In this document: in pieces, positions 8,566-18,296 of the stretch | Layout of the letters: every line of letters begins with the position of its first letter | Position numbering within the stretch: the first letter of the stretch is position 1 | Source of the DNA: Mesorhizobium sp. B2-7-2 | GTDB lineage: Bacteria; Pseudomonadota; Alphaproteobacteria; Rhizobiales; Rhizobiaceae | Direction: 5' to 3' | Assembly (NCBI RefSeq): GCF_006440775.1 | Contig: NZ_VFTZ01000004.1 | Location: 62,001-126,000 of the forward strand | DNA: 64,000 nucleotides | The notes under the pieces: model-generated | Database searches by the model: none | What the model saw: only the letters and a program-made list of their open reading frames with translations | What the model was told of the DNA's origin: nothing | Translations under genes and position numbers: made by a program

Positions 8566-10785
8566 ATGAGCTACACCAACTTCACCCTCGACGTGGACGC
8601 CGACGGCATTGCGCTGATCACCTGGGACATGCCGGACCGCTCGATGAACGTCTTCACCGAGGAAGTGATGCGCGAGCTGAACGCCATCGTCGATCATGTG
8701 GCCGGCGATGCCGCCCTCAAGGGCGCGGTCATCACCTCGGGCAAGGACAGCTTCTCCGGCGGCGCCGACATCGCCATGCTGCAGAAGATGCTGGCGACCT
8801 TTGCCGTCGACAAGGAGAATGACCTCGAGAAGGCGACCAAGGCGCTGTTCGACAATGCCGGCTACATGACCGGCCTGTTCCGCAAGATCGAGACTTGCGG
8901 CAAGCCGTTTGTGTCGGCGATCAACGGCACCTGCATGGGCGGCGCTTTCGAGATGTCGCTCGCCTGCCACGGCCGCGTCGCCGCCGATTCCGACAAGGTG
9001 AAGATGGCCCTGCCCGAGGTGAAGATCGGCATCTTCCCGGGTGCCGGCGGCACCCAGCGCGTGCCGCGGCTGACCGACCAGCAGCAGGCGCTGCAGATGC
9101 TGACCACCGGGCAGAACCTGACGCCGCAAAAGGCGAAGGCGATGGGCCTGATCCACGAGATGGCCGAGCCTTCGAAACTGGTCGAGACCGCCAAAGCGAT
9201 GATCCGGAACGGCCTGAAGCCTGTCGCGCCCTGGGACGAGAAGGGTTTCAAGCTGCCGGGCGGTCCGATCTATTCGGCGGCCGGCGCCAATCTCTGGCCA
9301 CCGGCGATCGCCATCCTGCGTCGCGAAACCTACGGCAATTATCCTGCCGCGGCCGCGATCCTGAAATGCGTCTATGAAGGCCTGCTGGTGCCGTTCGACA
9401 CGGCGCTCAGGATCGAGCAGCGCTATTTCACCGAGATCATGCAGTCGAAGGAAGCGGCGGCGATGATCCGCTCGCTGTTCCTGTCGCTGCAGGAACTGAA
9501 CAAGGGCGCGCGCCGCCCGGCCGGCGTGCCGGAGACCAAGTTCAAGAAGATCGGCATCCTCGGCGCCGGCTTCATGGGCGCCGGCATCGCCTATGTCACC
9601 GCACGAGCCGGCATTCCGGTTGTGCTGCTCGACCGCGATCTGCCGTCGGCCGAGAAGGGCAAGGCGCATTCCGACAGCCTGATGGCCGATCAGGTCAAGA
9701 AGGGCCGCGCCAAACCCGAAGACAAGGACAAGCTCCTGTCGCTGATCACGCCGACGGCGGACTATGCCGACCTTGCCGGCTGCGATCTCGTCGTGGAAGC
9801 GGTCTTCGAGGATTCGAGCGTCAAGAAGGAAGCCACGGAGAAGGCCGAAGCCGCGCTGAAGTCATCGGCCGTCTTCGCTTCCAACACCTCCACCATACCG
9901 ATAACTGCGCTGGCGAAGAATTCGGCGCGGCCGAAGAACTTCATCGGCATCCACTTCTTCTCGCCGGTCGACAAGATGATGCTGGTCGAGATCATCCTCG
10001 GCAAGAAGACGGGCGACAAGGCCTTGGCCGTCGCCTTCGACTTCGTGCGCGCCATCAAGAAGACGCCGATCGTCGTCAACGACACGCGCGGCTTCTACGT
10101 GAACCGCTGCGTGCTGCGCTACATGTCGGAAGCCTATAAGATGCTGATCGAAGGCATCCCGGCGCCGATGATCGAGAACGCCGCCAAGGCTGCCGGCATG
10201 CCGGTCGGCCCGCTCGCTTTGACTGACGAGACGGCCGTCGACCTTGCCCAGAAGATCATGAAGCAGACCATCAGGGATCTGGGCGAGAAGGCCGTCGATC
10301 CCGGGCAGATGGCGCTGATCAACACCATGGTCGATGCGCATGGCCGCTTCGGCCGTAAGAACGGCAAGGGTTTCTACGACTATCCGGCAAAGCCCGCGAA
10401 GAAGAAGCTGTGGCCTGGCCTGAAGGATCTCTATCCGCAGCTGAAGCCCGAAAAGGTCGACTATGAGGAGCTGAAGCAGCGCCTCTTGGTCACCATCGCG
10501 CTGGAAGCGGCCCGGGTGATGGAAGAGGGCATCGTCACCGATCCACGCGAGGCGGACGTCGGCTCGATCCTCGCCTTCGGCTTCGCGCCCTTCACCGGTG
10601 GCGCGCTGTCCTACATCGACGGCATCGGCGCCAAGCGTTTCGTCAAGATCGCCAAGGGGCTGCAGAAGAAATATGGCGCCGAGTTCAAGGCGCCAAAACT
10701 CCTGCTCGACATGGCCGAGAAGGGCGAGACCTTCTACCAGCGCTTCGACCCCTATCAGAAGGGTGAGGTCAGAGAGGCGGCCTGA
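8566..10785 (+). CDS. FadJ/FadB-type bifunctional enoyl-CoA hydratase / 3-hydroxyacyl-CoA dehydrogenase
   Basis: A 739-residue fusion. The N-terminal crotonase domain (residues about 1-190) has the oxyanion-hole stretch [11 protein letters not shown] and the motifs [10 protein letters not shown] and [17 protein letters not shown]; both catalytic glutamate positions are Glu. The 3-hydroxyacyl-CoA dehydrogenase part begins near residue 325 with the NAD-binding motif [16 protein letters not shown] and contains the [11 protein letters not shown] signature. A helical C-terminal domain follows. It hydrates trans-2-enoyl-CoA and oxidises the L-3-hydroxyacyl-CoA. GGGAGAGAG precedes the ATG. It completes the beta-oxidation cycle with its three upstream neighbours. 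Confidence 0.94.
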   Translation: MSYTNFTLDVDADGIALITWDMPDRSMNVFTEEVMRELNAIVDHVAGDAALKGAVITSGKDSFSGGADIAMLQKMLATFAVDKENDLEKATKALFDNAGYMTGLFRKIETCGKPFVSAINGTCMGGAFEMSLACHGRVAADSDKVKMALPEVKIGIFPGAGGTQRVPRLTDQQQALQMLTTGQNLTPQKAKAMGLIHEMAEPSKLVETAKAMIRNGLKPVAPWDEKGFKLPGGPIYSAAGANLWPPAIAILRRETYGNYPAAAAILKCVYEGLLVPFDTALRIEQRYFTEIMQSKEAAAMIRSLFLSLQELNKGARRPAGVPETKFKKIGILGAGFMGAGIAYVTARAGIPVVLLDRDLPSAEKGKAHSDSLMADQVKKGRAKPEDKDKLLSLITPTADYADLAGCDLVVEAVFEDSSVKKEATEKAEAALKSSAVFASNTSTIPITALAKNSARPKNFIGIHFFSPVDKMMLVEIILGKKTGDKALAVAFDFVRAIKKTPIVVNDTRGFYVNRCVLRYMSEAYKMLIEGIPAPMIENAAKAAGMPVGPLALTDETAVDLAQKIMKQTIRDLGEKAVDPGQMALINTMVDAHGRFGRKNGKGFYDYPAKPAKKKLWPGLKDLYPQLKPEKVDYEELKQRLLVTIALEAARVMEEGIVTDPREADVGSILAFGFAPFTGGALSYIDGIGAKRFVKIAKGLQKKYGAEFKAPKLLLDMAEKGETFYQRFDPYQKGEVREAA

Positions 10786-10794
10786 CGAACCAGC

Positions 10795-11438
10795 ATGTTT
10801 GTCTGGGGGCGAATGGCCCGCACCATGGCCACGGCGTCGAGCCGTGGCCCTTATCGGGTCGGCGAGGAAAGCCGGCTGGCTTTTCGCTGCCTGCCGACCG
10901 ACATCGACTTCAATCTGCATCTGAACAACGCCCGCTACATGATGCTGGCCGATCTTGCGCATGACCCCGAAAATCGGAATCGATTTTCGGAAAGGATCAT
11001 GCGCCACTCCGAAGTGCTACAGCGTTCTTTGCGCGTCCAATAGGACGCGCGGCGCTGTAGGCGCATCGACATTTCCTACGCATCGGGTTGATCGCGCTGG
11101 CGCGCAGGAATGGCTGGGCGCCGATGATCGGCGGACTGCAGGTCGCCTATGTGCGCGAGATCAGGCTGTGGCGCCGCTTCGAGGTGGTCTCGTCAATCGA
11201 GACCTGGGAAGGCACGTCCGTCATCGGCAGGCATCGTTTCGTCCTGGATGGCGGCGAGACCGCGGCGATGATCCTGACCGCCGGCGGCGTCTATGACCGC
11301 GGCGGCCGCCGCTTCCTCGACATCGACGCGGTCGTCGCGGCGCTCGGCCACGTCGCCAGTCCACGCCCGTCGACCGAAGCCGAGCGGGCCTTCATGGTGT
11401 CGCACCGGAATTTGCGCGAACAGGGTAAGGCGGCCTGA
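10795..11438 (+). pseudogene. Thioesterase (4HBT-like), interrupted by a palindromic repeat and frameshifted
   Basis: The first part (10795-10956) encodes the N-terminus of a hot-dog thioesterase (LPTDIDFNLHLNNARYMML, with the DxxxHxNNxxY signature) and stops at the position expected to continue with GRIDIF. The remainder (11062-11438) encodes the rest of the fold (WAPMIGGLQVAYVREIRLWR, GRHRFVLD). Between them sits about 105 bp of palindromic repeat that brings an in-frame TAG at 11041. Just after it one T appears to be missing in ATTTCC, moving the downstream part to another frame. The gene was the last member of the beta-oxidation operon and is now probably inactive; a sequencing error could explain the single-base shift but not the insert. 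Confidence 0.8.
10957..11060 (+). repeat. Composite palindromic repeat (family A) inserted in a coding gene
   Basis: Two hairpins make up the element. 10957-11004 has outer arms GCGCATGA/TCATGCGC and an inner perfect CCGAAAATCG/CGATTTTCGG stem. 11017-11060 has arms CTACAGCG/CGCTGTAG around GCGCGTCC-AATA-GGACGCGC. The sequence after the insert restarts with GCGCAT, the same as its left end. A degenerate inverted copy lies at 21626-21730. No transposase is encoded. Confidence 0.88.
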
Positions 11439-11450
11439 TCGCGCTTCGGC

Positions 11451-13100
11451 TCAGACCGCCCTGCCGAGCAGAAAATCGGCCACCTCGTCCGAAAAGACCA
11501 TCAACTCTTCGTCGAACGCGACGACGGTCCGCCTGCCTTGCGGATCCGGCCGCCCGGCCGGCATTCCGTGCGCCACAAGCGCCTCTGCGCAACCAACCCA
11601 GTCGCCGCCGGGTTCAGGCTCGTTGACCGACGCCCAGCCGAGCGTCCCACGCACATCGCCGCCGAAGCCATGCCGTTCTTTCCATTCCGCGCCGTGTTCG
11701 AGCAGGAAGCGGGTAAGGTCGGCATCGCCGCGAAAGACGGCATGGTTCAGCGCCGAGGCGTCCCAGTCGCCGCCGCGCCGGGCGATCGGCCAGCCGAGCC
11801 TGACCATCGCCTTCACCGCGTCGCGGCAGCCCTGTGCGGCGAGTTCGGGCAAGAGCCGCAATTGCTGGTCGGACAGCAAATCCGGCAGGTCGGGCCGCCG
11901 GGCCTTGATTGTCCGCGCCGCCGTCTCGTCACCGGTCGCGCAGGCGGCGATGAATTGCTCGTCGTCCAGAAGTGGACCTTCGTCACCTGATTGCCGCAGC
12001 AGCGCGGCGACATCCGGCAAGCCGAAGCGCAGCGCAAGCTGATAGGCGCTTAGGCCTTCGGGTGTCCGCGCCGACGGGTCGGCGCCGGCCGCGAGCAGCG
12101 CTTCGATATGCGCCGGCGAACGGCGGCGCCGGATCGCCCACAGAAGCGGCCTGCCCCAATCGGAGGTCGGCTGGCTGCCGGCCGGCTCGTTGGGGTTGGC
12201 ATCCGGCGCGGCAAGCAGCAGGTTCAACGCCTCCAGGCTATCGAGGTCCAGAACGCGGTAAAGCGCGTTCGAACCCGTGACGCGGGCGCCGGCCTCAAGC
12301 AGAAGCCGCGTGCAGGCGGGGTTCTCGAGCGAGTGGTAGAGCGACTCCCCGTCATTCGGATTGGCGCCCGCGTCGAGCAACAGCTTCGTCATCTCCGGAT
12401 CGTGGTTCTGGCCGGCCGCGCCGTACAGCGCCGAGAGCTTATATTTATCCGAAGGCTTCTCCAGCGAGGCCGGCGGCCAACGGCTGCCGGTCGCCTGATT
12501 AGGATCGGCGCCGGCCGCGATGAACAATCTCGCGGCGGCGTGAAGCGCGTCGCGAAAGCGTGGCATCCGCACCAGGCTCGAATGGGTCACGGCCACCAGC
12601 GGCGGCAGGTTCAGCGGGCCGCCAGGGCGGTTGACCCAGCCGGCGTCCCGCTTCATCGCCTCCCGCAGGACTGCTTCGTCGCCAACCGCGCAGGCCAGAT
12701 ATGCGTCGCCCCGTGTGAGGCCGGGATGTTCCTCGACCATGTGTGCTGCGGCCGCCGGGCTCGCGCGGTCGGTGCTGCCGCTGATGTCCCCGGCATAGAC
12801 CAGTCCAGCCCAATTACGGAACGAGGAGGCGCTGTCGGCGCCATAGGCACGCTGCGCGGCGACGAAGCTGCCGAGGTCGCGCCAGGATGGGAAGCCATAT
12901 TCGCGCGCCAGGCACGACTGGGCGTCATGCAGGCGAAGGCCGAGCGCGGCGATTGCCGGATCATCCTTGCCCAGCGCCAAAGGCAAGCTTTCGCGAAAGC
13001 GGGCGAGCGCGTCCGGCTCACCGCGACGGTAGGCCGCGAGCAGGTCCTTGGCCTGTTTCTTCAACAGGTCGAGATTGGGACGGTTGGGGAGTTGGTTCAT
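11451..13100 (-). CDS. Ankyrin-repeat protein
   Basis: A 549-residue minus-strand protein. ATG at 13100 is chosen over upstream starts because GGAGG lies 6 nt before it. The N-terminus (NLDLLKKQAKDLLAAYRRGE) is a conserved leader found in bacterial ankyrin proteins. It is followed by many ankyrin-type units, for example TKLLLDAGANPNDGESLYHS near residue 245, ALLAAGADPSARTPEG near 345 and LTRFLLEHGAEWKE near 480. No signal peptide or enzyme domain is seen. Ankyrin stacks mediate protein binding; the partner is unknown. The gene is convergent with the broken thioesterase and divergent from the S24 regulator. Confidence 0.85.
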   Translation of the reverse strand: MNQLPNRPNLDLLKKQAKDLLAAYRRGEPDALARFRESLPLALGKDDPAIAALGLRLHDAQSCLAREYGFPSWRDLGSFVAAQRAYGADSASSFRNWAGLVYAGDISGSTDRASPAAAAHMVEEHPGLTRGDAYLACAVGDEAVLREAMKRDAGWVNRPGGPLNLPPLVAVTHSSLVRMPRFRDALHAAARLFIAAGADPNQATGSRWPPASLEKPSDKYKLSALYGAAGQNHDPEMTKLLLDAGANPNDGESLYHSLENPACTRLLLEAGARVTGSNALYRVLDLDSLEALNLLLAAPDANPNEPAGSQPTSDWGRPLLWAIRRRRSPAHIEALLAAGADPSARTPEGLSAYQLALRFGLPDVAALLRQSGDEGPLLDDEQFIAACATGDETAARTIKARRPDLPDLLSDQQLRLLPELAAQGCRDAVKAMVRLGWPIARRGGDWDASALNHAVFRGDADLTRFLLEHGAEWKERHGFGGDVRGTLGWASVNEPEPGGDWVGCAEALVAHGMPAGRPDPQGRRTVVAFDEELMVFSDEVADFLLGRAV

Positions 13101-13398
13101 GAAAACCTCCGTGCGTTCTTCGCCGAAGGTCCGCAAATCCGGCTGCACAAAGGTTTGGCTGTCAGCTCATTGAAGCAAGTGGGTTCAACCCTTCCCGCGG
13201 ACCCGGAGGCGGCTTGCACCGCAGGTCGACCATAAATTGATCCGGCCGCCGGGGTCAATCGGACGCCCGATATCCACCTTGCCCGTTTGCGCGACAGCGT
13301 ATCACTTTCCATCCCGGTCCACCGCTACCGGTGGACAATGGTGTGGTCGCGCGCTAGACAGGCTTGAGGCATTTTTTCCTGTTTGAAGGAGAGCGCGC

Positions 13399-14040
13399 GT
13401 GCTCTCACACGACCGCGTATGGGCCGCCATCGACGCTCTCGCCGAGCGCTATTCGCTCTCGGCTTCCGGTCTAGCCCGGCGCGCGGGTCTCGATTCGACG
13501 GCCTTCAACAAGTCGAAGCGCCTGTCGTCCGACGGCAGGCCGCGCTGGCCCTCGACGGAATCGCTGGCCAAGATCATCGAGGCCACCGGCGCGTCGCTCG
13601 AGGAATTCACCGGACTGGTCGAAGGGCGCGGCGGCGTCTCCATAGCCCAACAGCGCAGCGCCGTCCCGTTGCTTGGTTTTGCCCAGGCCGGCGCGGGAGG
13701 CTTCTTCGACGATGCCGGCTATCCGGCGGGACAGGGCTGGGATCTGGTCGAGCTGCCGGCGCGGGCGACCGAGACGTCCTATGCGCTGCAGGTGCAGGGC
13801 GATTCCATGTTGCCGCTCTACCGCAATGGCGATGTGCTGATCGTCGAACCGGGCGCGCCGACGCGCAAGGGCGACCGTGTCGTCGTCAAGACCACCGCCG
13901 GCGAGGTGATGGCCAAGGTGCTCGATCGGCAAACGGTGAAATCGATCGTGCTGGTTTCGCTCAACCCCGCTCACCCGGACCGCGACATCCCGACGCGCGA
14001 CATCGAATGGGTGGCGCGCATCGTCTGGGCGAGCCAGTAG
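13399..14040 (+). CDS. Helix-turn-helix regulator with LexA-like S24 peptidase domain
   Basis: A 213-residue protein with GTG start at 13399 after AAGGAGAG. The N-terminal part (residues about 1-75) is a lambda-repressor-like HTH (SASGLARRAGLDSTAFNKSK). The C-terminal part is a LexA/CI S24 domain: the putative nucleophile Ser lies in QVQGDSMLPLYRNGD (about residue 135) and the general-base Lys in KGDRVVVKT (about 162). Such proteins repress genes and may self-cleave under DNA damage. The isolated chromosomal setting and lack of phage genes suggest a host regulator. Whether an Ala-Gly cleavage site is used is uncertain; AQAGAGG around residues 95-101 is a candidate. Confidence 0.88.
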   Translation: MLSHDRVWAAIDALAERYSLSASGLARRAGLDSTAFNKSKRLSSDGRPRWPSTESLAKIIEATGASLEEFTGLVEGRGGVSIAQQRSAVPLLGFAQAGAGGFFDDAGYPAGQGWDLVELPARATETSYALQVQGDSMLPLYRNGDVLIVEPGAPTRKGDRVVVKTTAGEVMAKVLDRQTVKSIVLVSLNPAHPDRDIPTRDIEWVARIVWASQ

Positions 14041-14049
14041 GCCAGGCTT

Positions 14050-14916
14050 ATGCGGCTTCTTCAGACAGCCCTGGCGGTTCTGGCAATTCCCGTGATGGCG
14101 GCGCTCGTCGTAACCGGCGGGCGCGCAATCAAAGGCAGTGAGAGCACGATCACGGTGGACCGGATCGATCCGGATGCGCTTGCAGATCCGAGCTCTGAGT
14201 CGCAGCCGGACGAGCCCGCCACTGCGGCCATTCCCGCGCCGGCCGCTCCGCAGCCACCGAAGCCCGCCGCTCATTCGAGGGCTATCGATCCCGACGTCGT
14301 GGCGCCGCCCGCTCTCTCGGATAGCGAACTCGAACGGGTGGAACCGCGTGCGCCGCTCAGCGATCTGGCGCTGGCCGGGCCACCCAAGCCGCCCAAAACG
14401 AAGATGCCAGGCGATTGGAACGGCACAAAATTGTTCCAGCCGGTCGCCACCGCCGCCGGGCTCATCGAGTCGAAGGGCTACGCGGTCGCCGTGTCCGGCG
14501 TGGACGTCGTCAAGGCCGACGAAACCTGTAGCGACGCGGGCAAGAGCTGGGCCTGCGGCACGCGCGCCAGAACAGCCTTCCGCGCCTTCCTGCGTGGCCG
14601 CGCGGTCGCCTGCACGGTGCCGCCGGACGGCGGTCGCGACATCATTACCGCCGAATGCCATATCGGCAATCAGGACATAGGCCAGTGGCTGGTCGAGAAT
14701 GGCTGGGCGCGCGCGGCGCAAGGCGGTCCCTATGTCGAGGCCGGGAACAAGGCCCGCGCCGCAAAGAAGGGTATTTTCGGCCCGGTGCCAAAGCTTGACG
14801 GTCTGCCGGCGCTGCCGGCCGCGTCAGGGCCGGCGCCGGTGGCGCCGGATTCGATCCTGCCGGCCGATGGCGGCGCCGTTACGCCGCCAGTTGACCAGCT
14901 AGCGCCCGCTCAATGA
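14050..14916 (+). CDS. Exported SNase-like (thermonuclease-fold) protein
   Basis: A 288-residue protein beginning with a hydrophobic signal or anchor segment ([19 protein letters not shown]). A long Pro/Ala-rich linker to about residue 125 follows, then an SNase-like OB-fold with [18 protein letters not shown] and [20 protein letters not shown]. The canonical D-x-PE catalytic stretch of staphylococcal nuclease is not evident ([13 protein letters not shown] instead), so nuclease activity is doubtful. A Pro/Ala-rich tail ends the protein. It starts 9 nt after the S24 regulator and may be cotranscribed with it. Its 3' end overlaps the convergent lysK by 38 bp. Confidence 0.72.
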   Translation: MRLLQTALAVLAIPVMAALVVTGGRAIKGSESTITVDRIDPDALADPSSESQPDEPATAAIPAPAAPQPPKPAAHSRAIDPDVVAPPALSDSELERVEPRAPLSDLALAGPPKPPKTKMPGDWNGTKLFQPVATAAGLIESKGYAVAVSGVDVVKADETCSDAGKSWACGTRARTAFRAFLRGRAVACTVPPDGGRDIITAECHIGNQDIGQWLVENGWARAAQGGPYVEAGNKARAAKKGIFGPVPKLDGLPALPAASGPAPVAPDSILPADGGAVTPPVDQLAPAQ

Positions 14917-16528
14917 GCGCGCGCGTCTCGGCGATACCGTAAAGCGCCGCGAAGGAACCGAAGCGCGGTCCGCGCTCCTGGCCGATCAGCACCTGGTAGA
15001 TCATCTGGAAGAAAGCGACCGACACGCCGGGTCCGCCTTCCGGGCTCTGCTTGGAATGATCCTGGTAGCGCTCGATCTTGCGCGCGACATTGAGCGCGGC
15101 ATTCTGGATCGCCTCGCCGTCGGCGCCCTGCGGCAGCGCACCGAGCGCGTCGGAAAGCTTGGCCAGCGCCTCGCGCTCCACCTCGTCGGCGGCGCGGTAG
15201 ACCTTGGTAGGCTTCACGAAGTCGTCGAAATAGCGGATCGCGTAGCCGGTCAGCCGGTCGAGCTCCGGATGCGTCTTCGGCGTCACGCCCGGTGCATGCC
15301 GCGAGATGAAGCCCCACAGCACCGCCTTGTCATGCGCGTTGGAGGCGCTGACCAGGTTGAGCAGCAGCGCGAAGGGCACCGGCAGGTCGATGGCCGGCGG
15401 GTTGCCGTCATGCATGTGCCAGACCGGATTGCCGAGCCGCTCCTTCCAGTCCTGGCGCGGATAGGCGCCAAGAAAAGCGTAGTACTCGTCGACAGCCTTC
15501 GGGATGACGTCGAAATAGAGCTTCTTCGCCTGCCGCGGCCGCTGGTACATGTAGAGGCCGAGGCTCTCCGTCGGTGCGTAGGTCAGCCATTCGTCGATGG
15601 TCAGGCCGTTGCCCTTCGACTTCGAGATCTTCTGGCCTTCCTCGTCGAGGAACAGCTCGTAGACGAAATGCTCCGGCGCGCGCCCGCCGAGGATGTTGCA
15701 GATGCGGTCATAGATCACCGCATTGGTCTGGTGGTCCTTGCCGAACATCTCGAAATCGACGCCGAGCGCCGCCCAGCGCATGCCGAAATCCGGCTTCCAC
15801 TGCAGCTTCACATGGCCGCTGGTGACAGGCAGGGTCGTCTCGGTGCCTTCGTCGTCGAAGGTGACGGTGCCGGCCTTGGCGTCGACATTTATCATCGGCA
15901 CGTAGAGCACGCGGCCGCTCTTCGGCGAGATTGGCAGGAACGGGCTGTAGGTCGCCTGGCGCTCCGGCCCGAGCGTCGGCAGCATCACGCCCATGATCTC
16001 GTCATAGCGTTCGGCGGCGCGCCGCAGCACCTCGTCGAAACGGCCGGCCTTGTAGTACTGCGTTGCGCTGGCGAATTCGTAGTCGAAGCCGAACGTGTCG
16101 AGGAACCGGCACAGCATCGCATTGTTGTGGTCGGCGAAGCTCGCATAGTCGCCGCCGAACGGATTGGGCACCGAGGTAAGCGGCATATGCAGATAGGGCT
16201 CAAGCGCGGCGCGGTCCGGCATGCTCTCCGGGATCTTGCGCATACCGTCCATGTCGTCGGAGAAGCACAGAAGCTTGGTCTTGATCTTGTCTTGCGTCAG
16301 CACGCGGAAGGCATGCCGCACCATGGTCGTGCGCGCCACCTCGCCGAAGGTGCCGATATGCGGCAAGCCGGACGGGCCATAGCCGGTCTCGAACAGGACG
16401 GTCTCGGGAAAGTCCTTGCCCTTGTAGCGGGCGATGACTTTCTTCGCTTCCTCGAACGGCCAGGCCTTGCTCTCGGCCGCTGCGGCAAGCATCTCGGGAG
16501 TGAGATCGATGATGTTTGATCCCGTCAT
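14879..16528 (-). CDS. lysK: Lysine--tRNA ligase, class I
   Basis: A 549-residue class I lysyl-tRNA synthetase, the archaeal-type enzyme normal in alphaproteobacteria. The HIGH-like motif is [13 protein letters not shown] at about residue 53 and the KMSKS motif is [10 protein letters not shown] at about 300. It charges tRNA-Lys in the cytoplasm. ATG at 16528 gives [14 protein letters not shown]. The 3' end overlaps the convergent SNase-like gene, so the two messages share complementary ends. Confidence 0.95.
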   Translation of the reverse strand: MTGSNIIDLTPEMLAAAAESKAWPFEEAKKVIARYKGKDFPETVLFETGYGPSGLPHIGTFGEVARTTMVRHAFRVLTQDKIKTKLLCFSDDMDGMRKIPESMPDRAALEPYLHMPLTSVPNPFGGDYASFADHNNAMLCRFLDTFGFDYEFASATQYYKAGRFDEVLRRAAERYDEIMGVMLPTLGPERQATYSPFLPISPKSGRVLYVPMINVDAKAGTVTFDDEGTETTLPVTSGHVKLQWKPDFGMRWAALGVDFEMFGKDHQTNAVIYDRICNILGGRAPEHFVYELFLDEEGQKISKSKGNGLTIDEWLTYAPTESLGLYMYQRPRQAKKLYFDVIPKAVDEYYAFLGAYPRQDWKERLGNPVWHMHDGNPPAIDLPVPFALLLNLVSASNAHDKAVLWGFISRHAPGVTPKTHPELDRLTGYAIRYFDDFVKPTKVYRAADEVEREALAKLSDALGALPQGADGEAIQNAALNVARKIERYQDHSKQSPEGGPGVSVAFFQMIYQVLIGQERGPRFGSFAALYGIAETRALIERALAGQLAA

Positions 16529-16677
16529 GTCAAAGTTCCAGTCATGGCCGTCTTCGCGGTGGATAAGGATTTGTCGACCGGTCTCTAGGCGTGACAGGCT
16601 GGAGCGTCAACGATTTGCGGCGGTTTTCCTTGCGACGCCACGATAGCGCTCTTACGTTCGAGGCCCATTCATGCAGT

Positions 16678-16722
16678 GCATGTCACCCAAAAGTGTGTCA
16701 CGGTTTTGGAGAGATGACATGC
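16678..16722. repeat. Palindromic intergenic repeat (family D)
   Basis: Arms GCATGTC and GACATGC enclose CCAAAA and TTTTGG arms with a short asymmetrical centre. The shape and sequence resemble a dispersed rhizobial intergenic palindrome (from memory). It lies between divergent lysK and the TerB-like gene, immediately before the latter's translation signals. Confidence 0.7.
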
Positions 16723-16741
16723 GCGCCTTTAGGAGTTTTGA

Positions 16742-17155
16742 ATGCCTTCATTGACGCCGCACGAAGCCCTGATCCACCTGATGGTCATCACATCGGCCTC
16801 CGATCGCGATATGACGGATGTCGAGCTGGCACGGATCGGCGACGTCGTCCGCTCCTGGCCGGTGTTCGTCGACTTCAACCAGGACAGGCTGGTTGCAGTG
16901 GCACAGGCGTGTCAGAAGGCGCTGCATGAGAAGGACGGGCTGGAAGGCGTGCTGGCGCGCGTCGCCGAGGCGCTGCCGGAGCGGCTGCGCGACACCGCTT
17001 ATGCGGCTGCTTTCGAGGTTGCCGCCGTCGATCTCGAAATGCGCATGGAGGAAGTGCGCGTCCTGCAGCTCATCCGCCTCAAGCTCGACCTCGACACGCT
17101 GACCGTCGCCGCGATCGCCCGCGCGGCGAAGGCGCGCTTGCGCACGCTGACGTGA
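16742..17155 (+). CDS. TerB-family (tellurite resistance TerB-like) protein
   Basis: A 137-residue, mostly helical soluble protein: MPSLTPHEALIHLMVITSAS, then DRDMTDVELARIGDVV and, near residue 100, FEVAAVDLEMRMEEVRVLQ. This acidic helical arrangement matches the TerB/DjlA-like fold, in which conserved Asp and Glu residues may bind metal. The ATG follows TAGGAGTTTTGA. No other ter genes are present, so a tellurite role should not be assumed from the family name. The gene stands alone and a family B repeat follows directly. Confidence 0.78.
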   Translation: MPSLTPHEALIHLMVITSASDRDMTDVELARIGDVVRSWPVFVDFNQDRLVAVAQACQKALHEKDGLEGVLARVAEALPERLRDTAYAAAFEVAAVDLEMRMEEVRVLQLIRLKLDLDTLTVAAIARAAKARLRTLT

Positions 17156-17156
17156 A

Positions 17157-17222
17157 GCAATCCAGGAAAAGTCTGAGCGGTTAGGCTCGGCGACTTCGCC
17201 GCAGCCTTCTGTTCGGAATTGC
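17157..17222. repeat. Palindromic intergenic repeat (family B), copy 1
   Basis: The element begins GCAATCCAGGAAAAG and ends CGGAATTGC, with the core GAGCGGTTAGGCTCGGCG. The same ends and core recur at 30075-30141, and a shorter version at 31365-31408. It fills the gap between the convergent TerB-like gene and the solute-binding protein gene. Confidence 0.8.
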
Positions 17223-17233
17223 TGGATAACCGG

Positions 17234-18082
17234 CTAGAAAAAACTCACCGGGAAATAGCGCAGGTAGAACTCGGCGAAGGTGCCTTTGATCGAGATTTCC
17301 TGCAGCGCGTAGTCGAAGGCGGCGGCAAGCGCAGTGTCGTTCTTGCGGGTGGCGATCGCCATGCCCGAGCCCAGATATTCCGGCGCCAGATACGGACCGC
17401 CGGCGAAGCGGCAGCAGCCGGCTGCGTCCGAGCCGCCCAGCCAGAAAGCAAAGCGCATGCCATCGCCGAAAGCGGCGTCGACCTTGCCGGCCTTGAGGTC
17501 GGCATAGAGGTCTTCCGGTGTGTCGAAGGTCACCACCTGCACGGTGTTGAAATAGCCGCGCAGCATTTTCTCATGCGCCGAGCCGGCGACGACGCCGACC
17601 CGCTTGCTGCGCAGCTTGTCGAGGATCGGCTCGGCGAAGGCCTTCGCCTTGGGCATGATGAAGCGCGCCGGGAATTGCATGTAGGAGCGCGAGAAGGCGT
17701 ATTTCTCGCGGCTGTCCGGCGTCGCGGCGATGCCGGCGATGATCGCCTCGCCTTCGCCTTTCTGCAGAGCATCGTCCAGTTCGTTCCACGGCAAAGCCTG
17801 GACCTGGCATTTTTCGGCGACGCCCAGTTCCACGCAGATCGCCCGCGCCAGATCGATGTGGAAACCCGACAGGCGGCCGGCGCCGTCGAGGAAGTTGAAG
17901 GGCGGAAAATCAGTGGTGGTGAGGAATCTGAGCCGCGGCAGCGCGGAGAGATCGGGTTTCGGCAGCCGCTCCTTGGCGTCCCACAATACCGGCACCTGCG
18001 GCTCGGCCGCCTGAGTCGGTCCGGCAAGGGGCAGCGCGCCGGTCAGTGCGGACATCAGGGCCAGAAATATCCACCGCAACAT
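17234..18082 (-). CDS. Periplasmic amino-acid-type solute-binding protein
   Basis: A 282-residue protein with a cleavable signal peptide ending at LAGPTQAAE. The mature part is a type II periplasmic binding protein (SBP family 3): LRFLTTTDFPPFNFLDGAG, LSGFHIDLARAICVELGV and, near residue 215, AGKVDAAFGDG. It should bind a small polar solute such as an amino acid in the periplasm. No permease or ATPase gene is adjacent, so it is an orphan binding protein, perhaps a sensor or a partner of a distant transporter. Confidence 0.85.
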   Translation of the reverse strand: MLRWIFLALMSALTGALPLAGPTQAAEPQVPVLWDAKERLPKPDLSALPRLRFLTTTDFPPFNFLDGAGRLSGFHIDLARAICVELGVAEKCQVQALPWNELDDALQKGEGEAIIAGIAATPDSREKYAFSRSYMQFPARFIMPKAKAFAEPILDKLRSKRVGVVAGSAHEKMLRGYFNTVQVVTFDTPEDLYADLKAGKVDAAFGDGMRFAFWLGGSDAAGCCRFAGGPYLAPEYLGSGMAIATRKNDTALAAAFDYALQEISIKGTFAEFYLRYFPVSFF

Positions 18083-18296
18083 CGATAAGGCTCCGCCCAG
18101 ACAGCTCTCTTGGCTTTTCGTATGAAAAGGGGGGCAGGCACAACGGTTTTTGATTTCAAGCAGCCAAATTAAGCGTATGCTTTAGCACGTTTGCAAGTGA
18201 CCTTGCGTGCCGGAAGGGGGAAGCTGCCGGTTTTGCTGAGGAGATTGCGACGCGGGGGTTGATGGCGAAGGGGGGTTCGGGCATCTACCGTCGGTA

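Noticed and set aside
6838-9669. Very long minus-strand open frame (943 codons) opposite the acyl-CoA genes
   Set aside because: It is antisense to three clear enzymes, has low-complexity His/Arg/Asp composition and no recognisable domain; it is a shadow of high-GC codon use.
15056-16519. Plus-strand frame opposite lysK
   Set aside because: Antisense to a complete lysyl-tRNA synthetase with both catalytic motifs.
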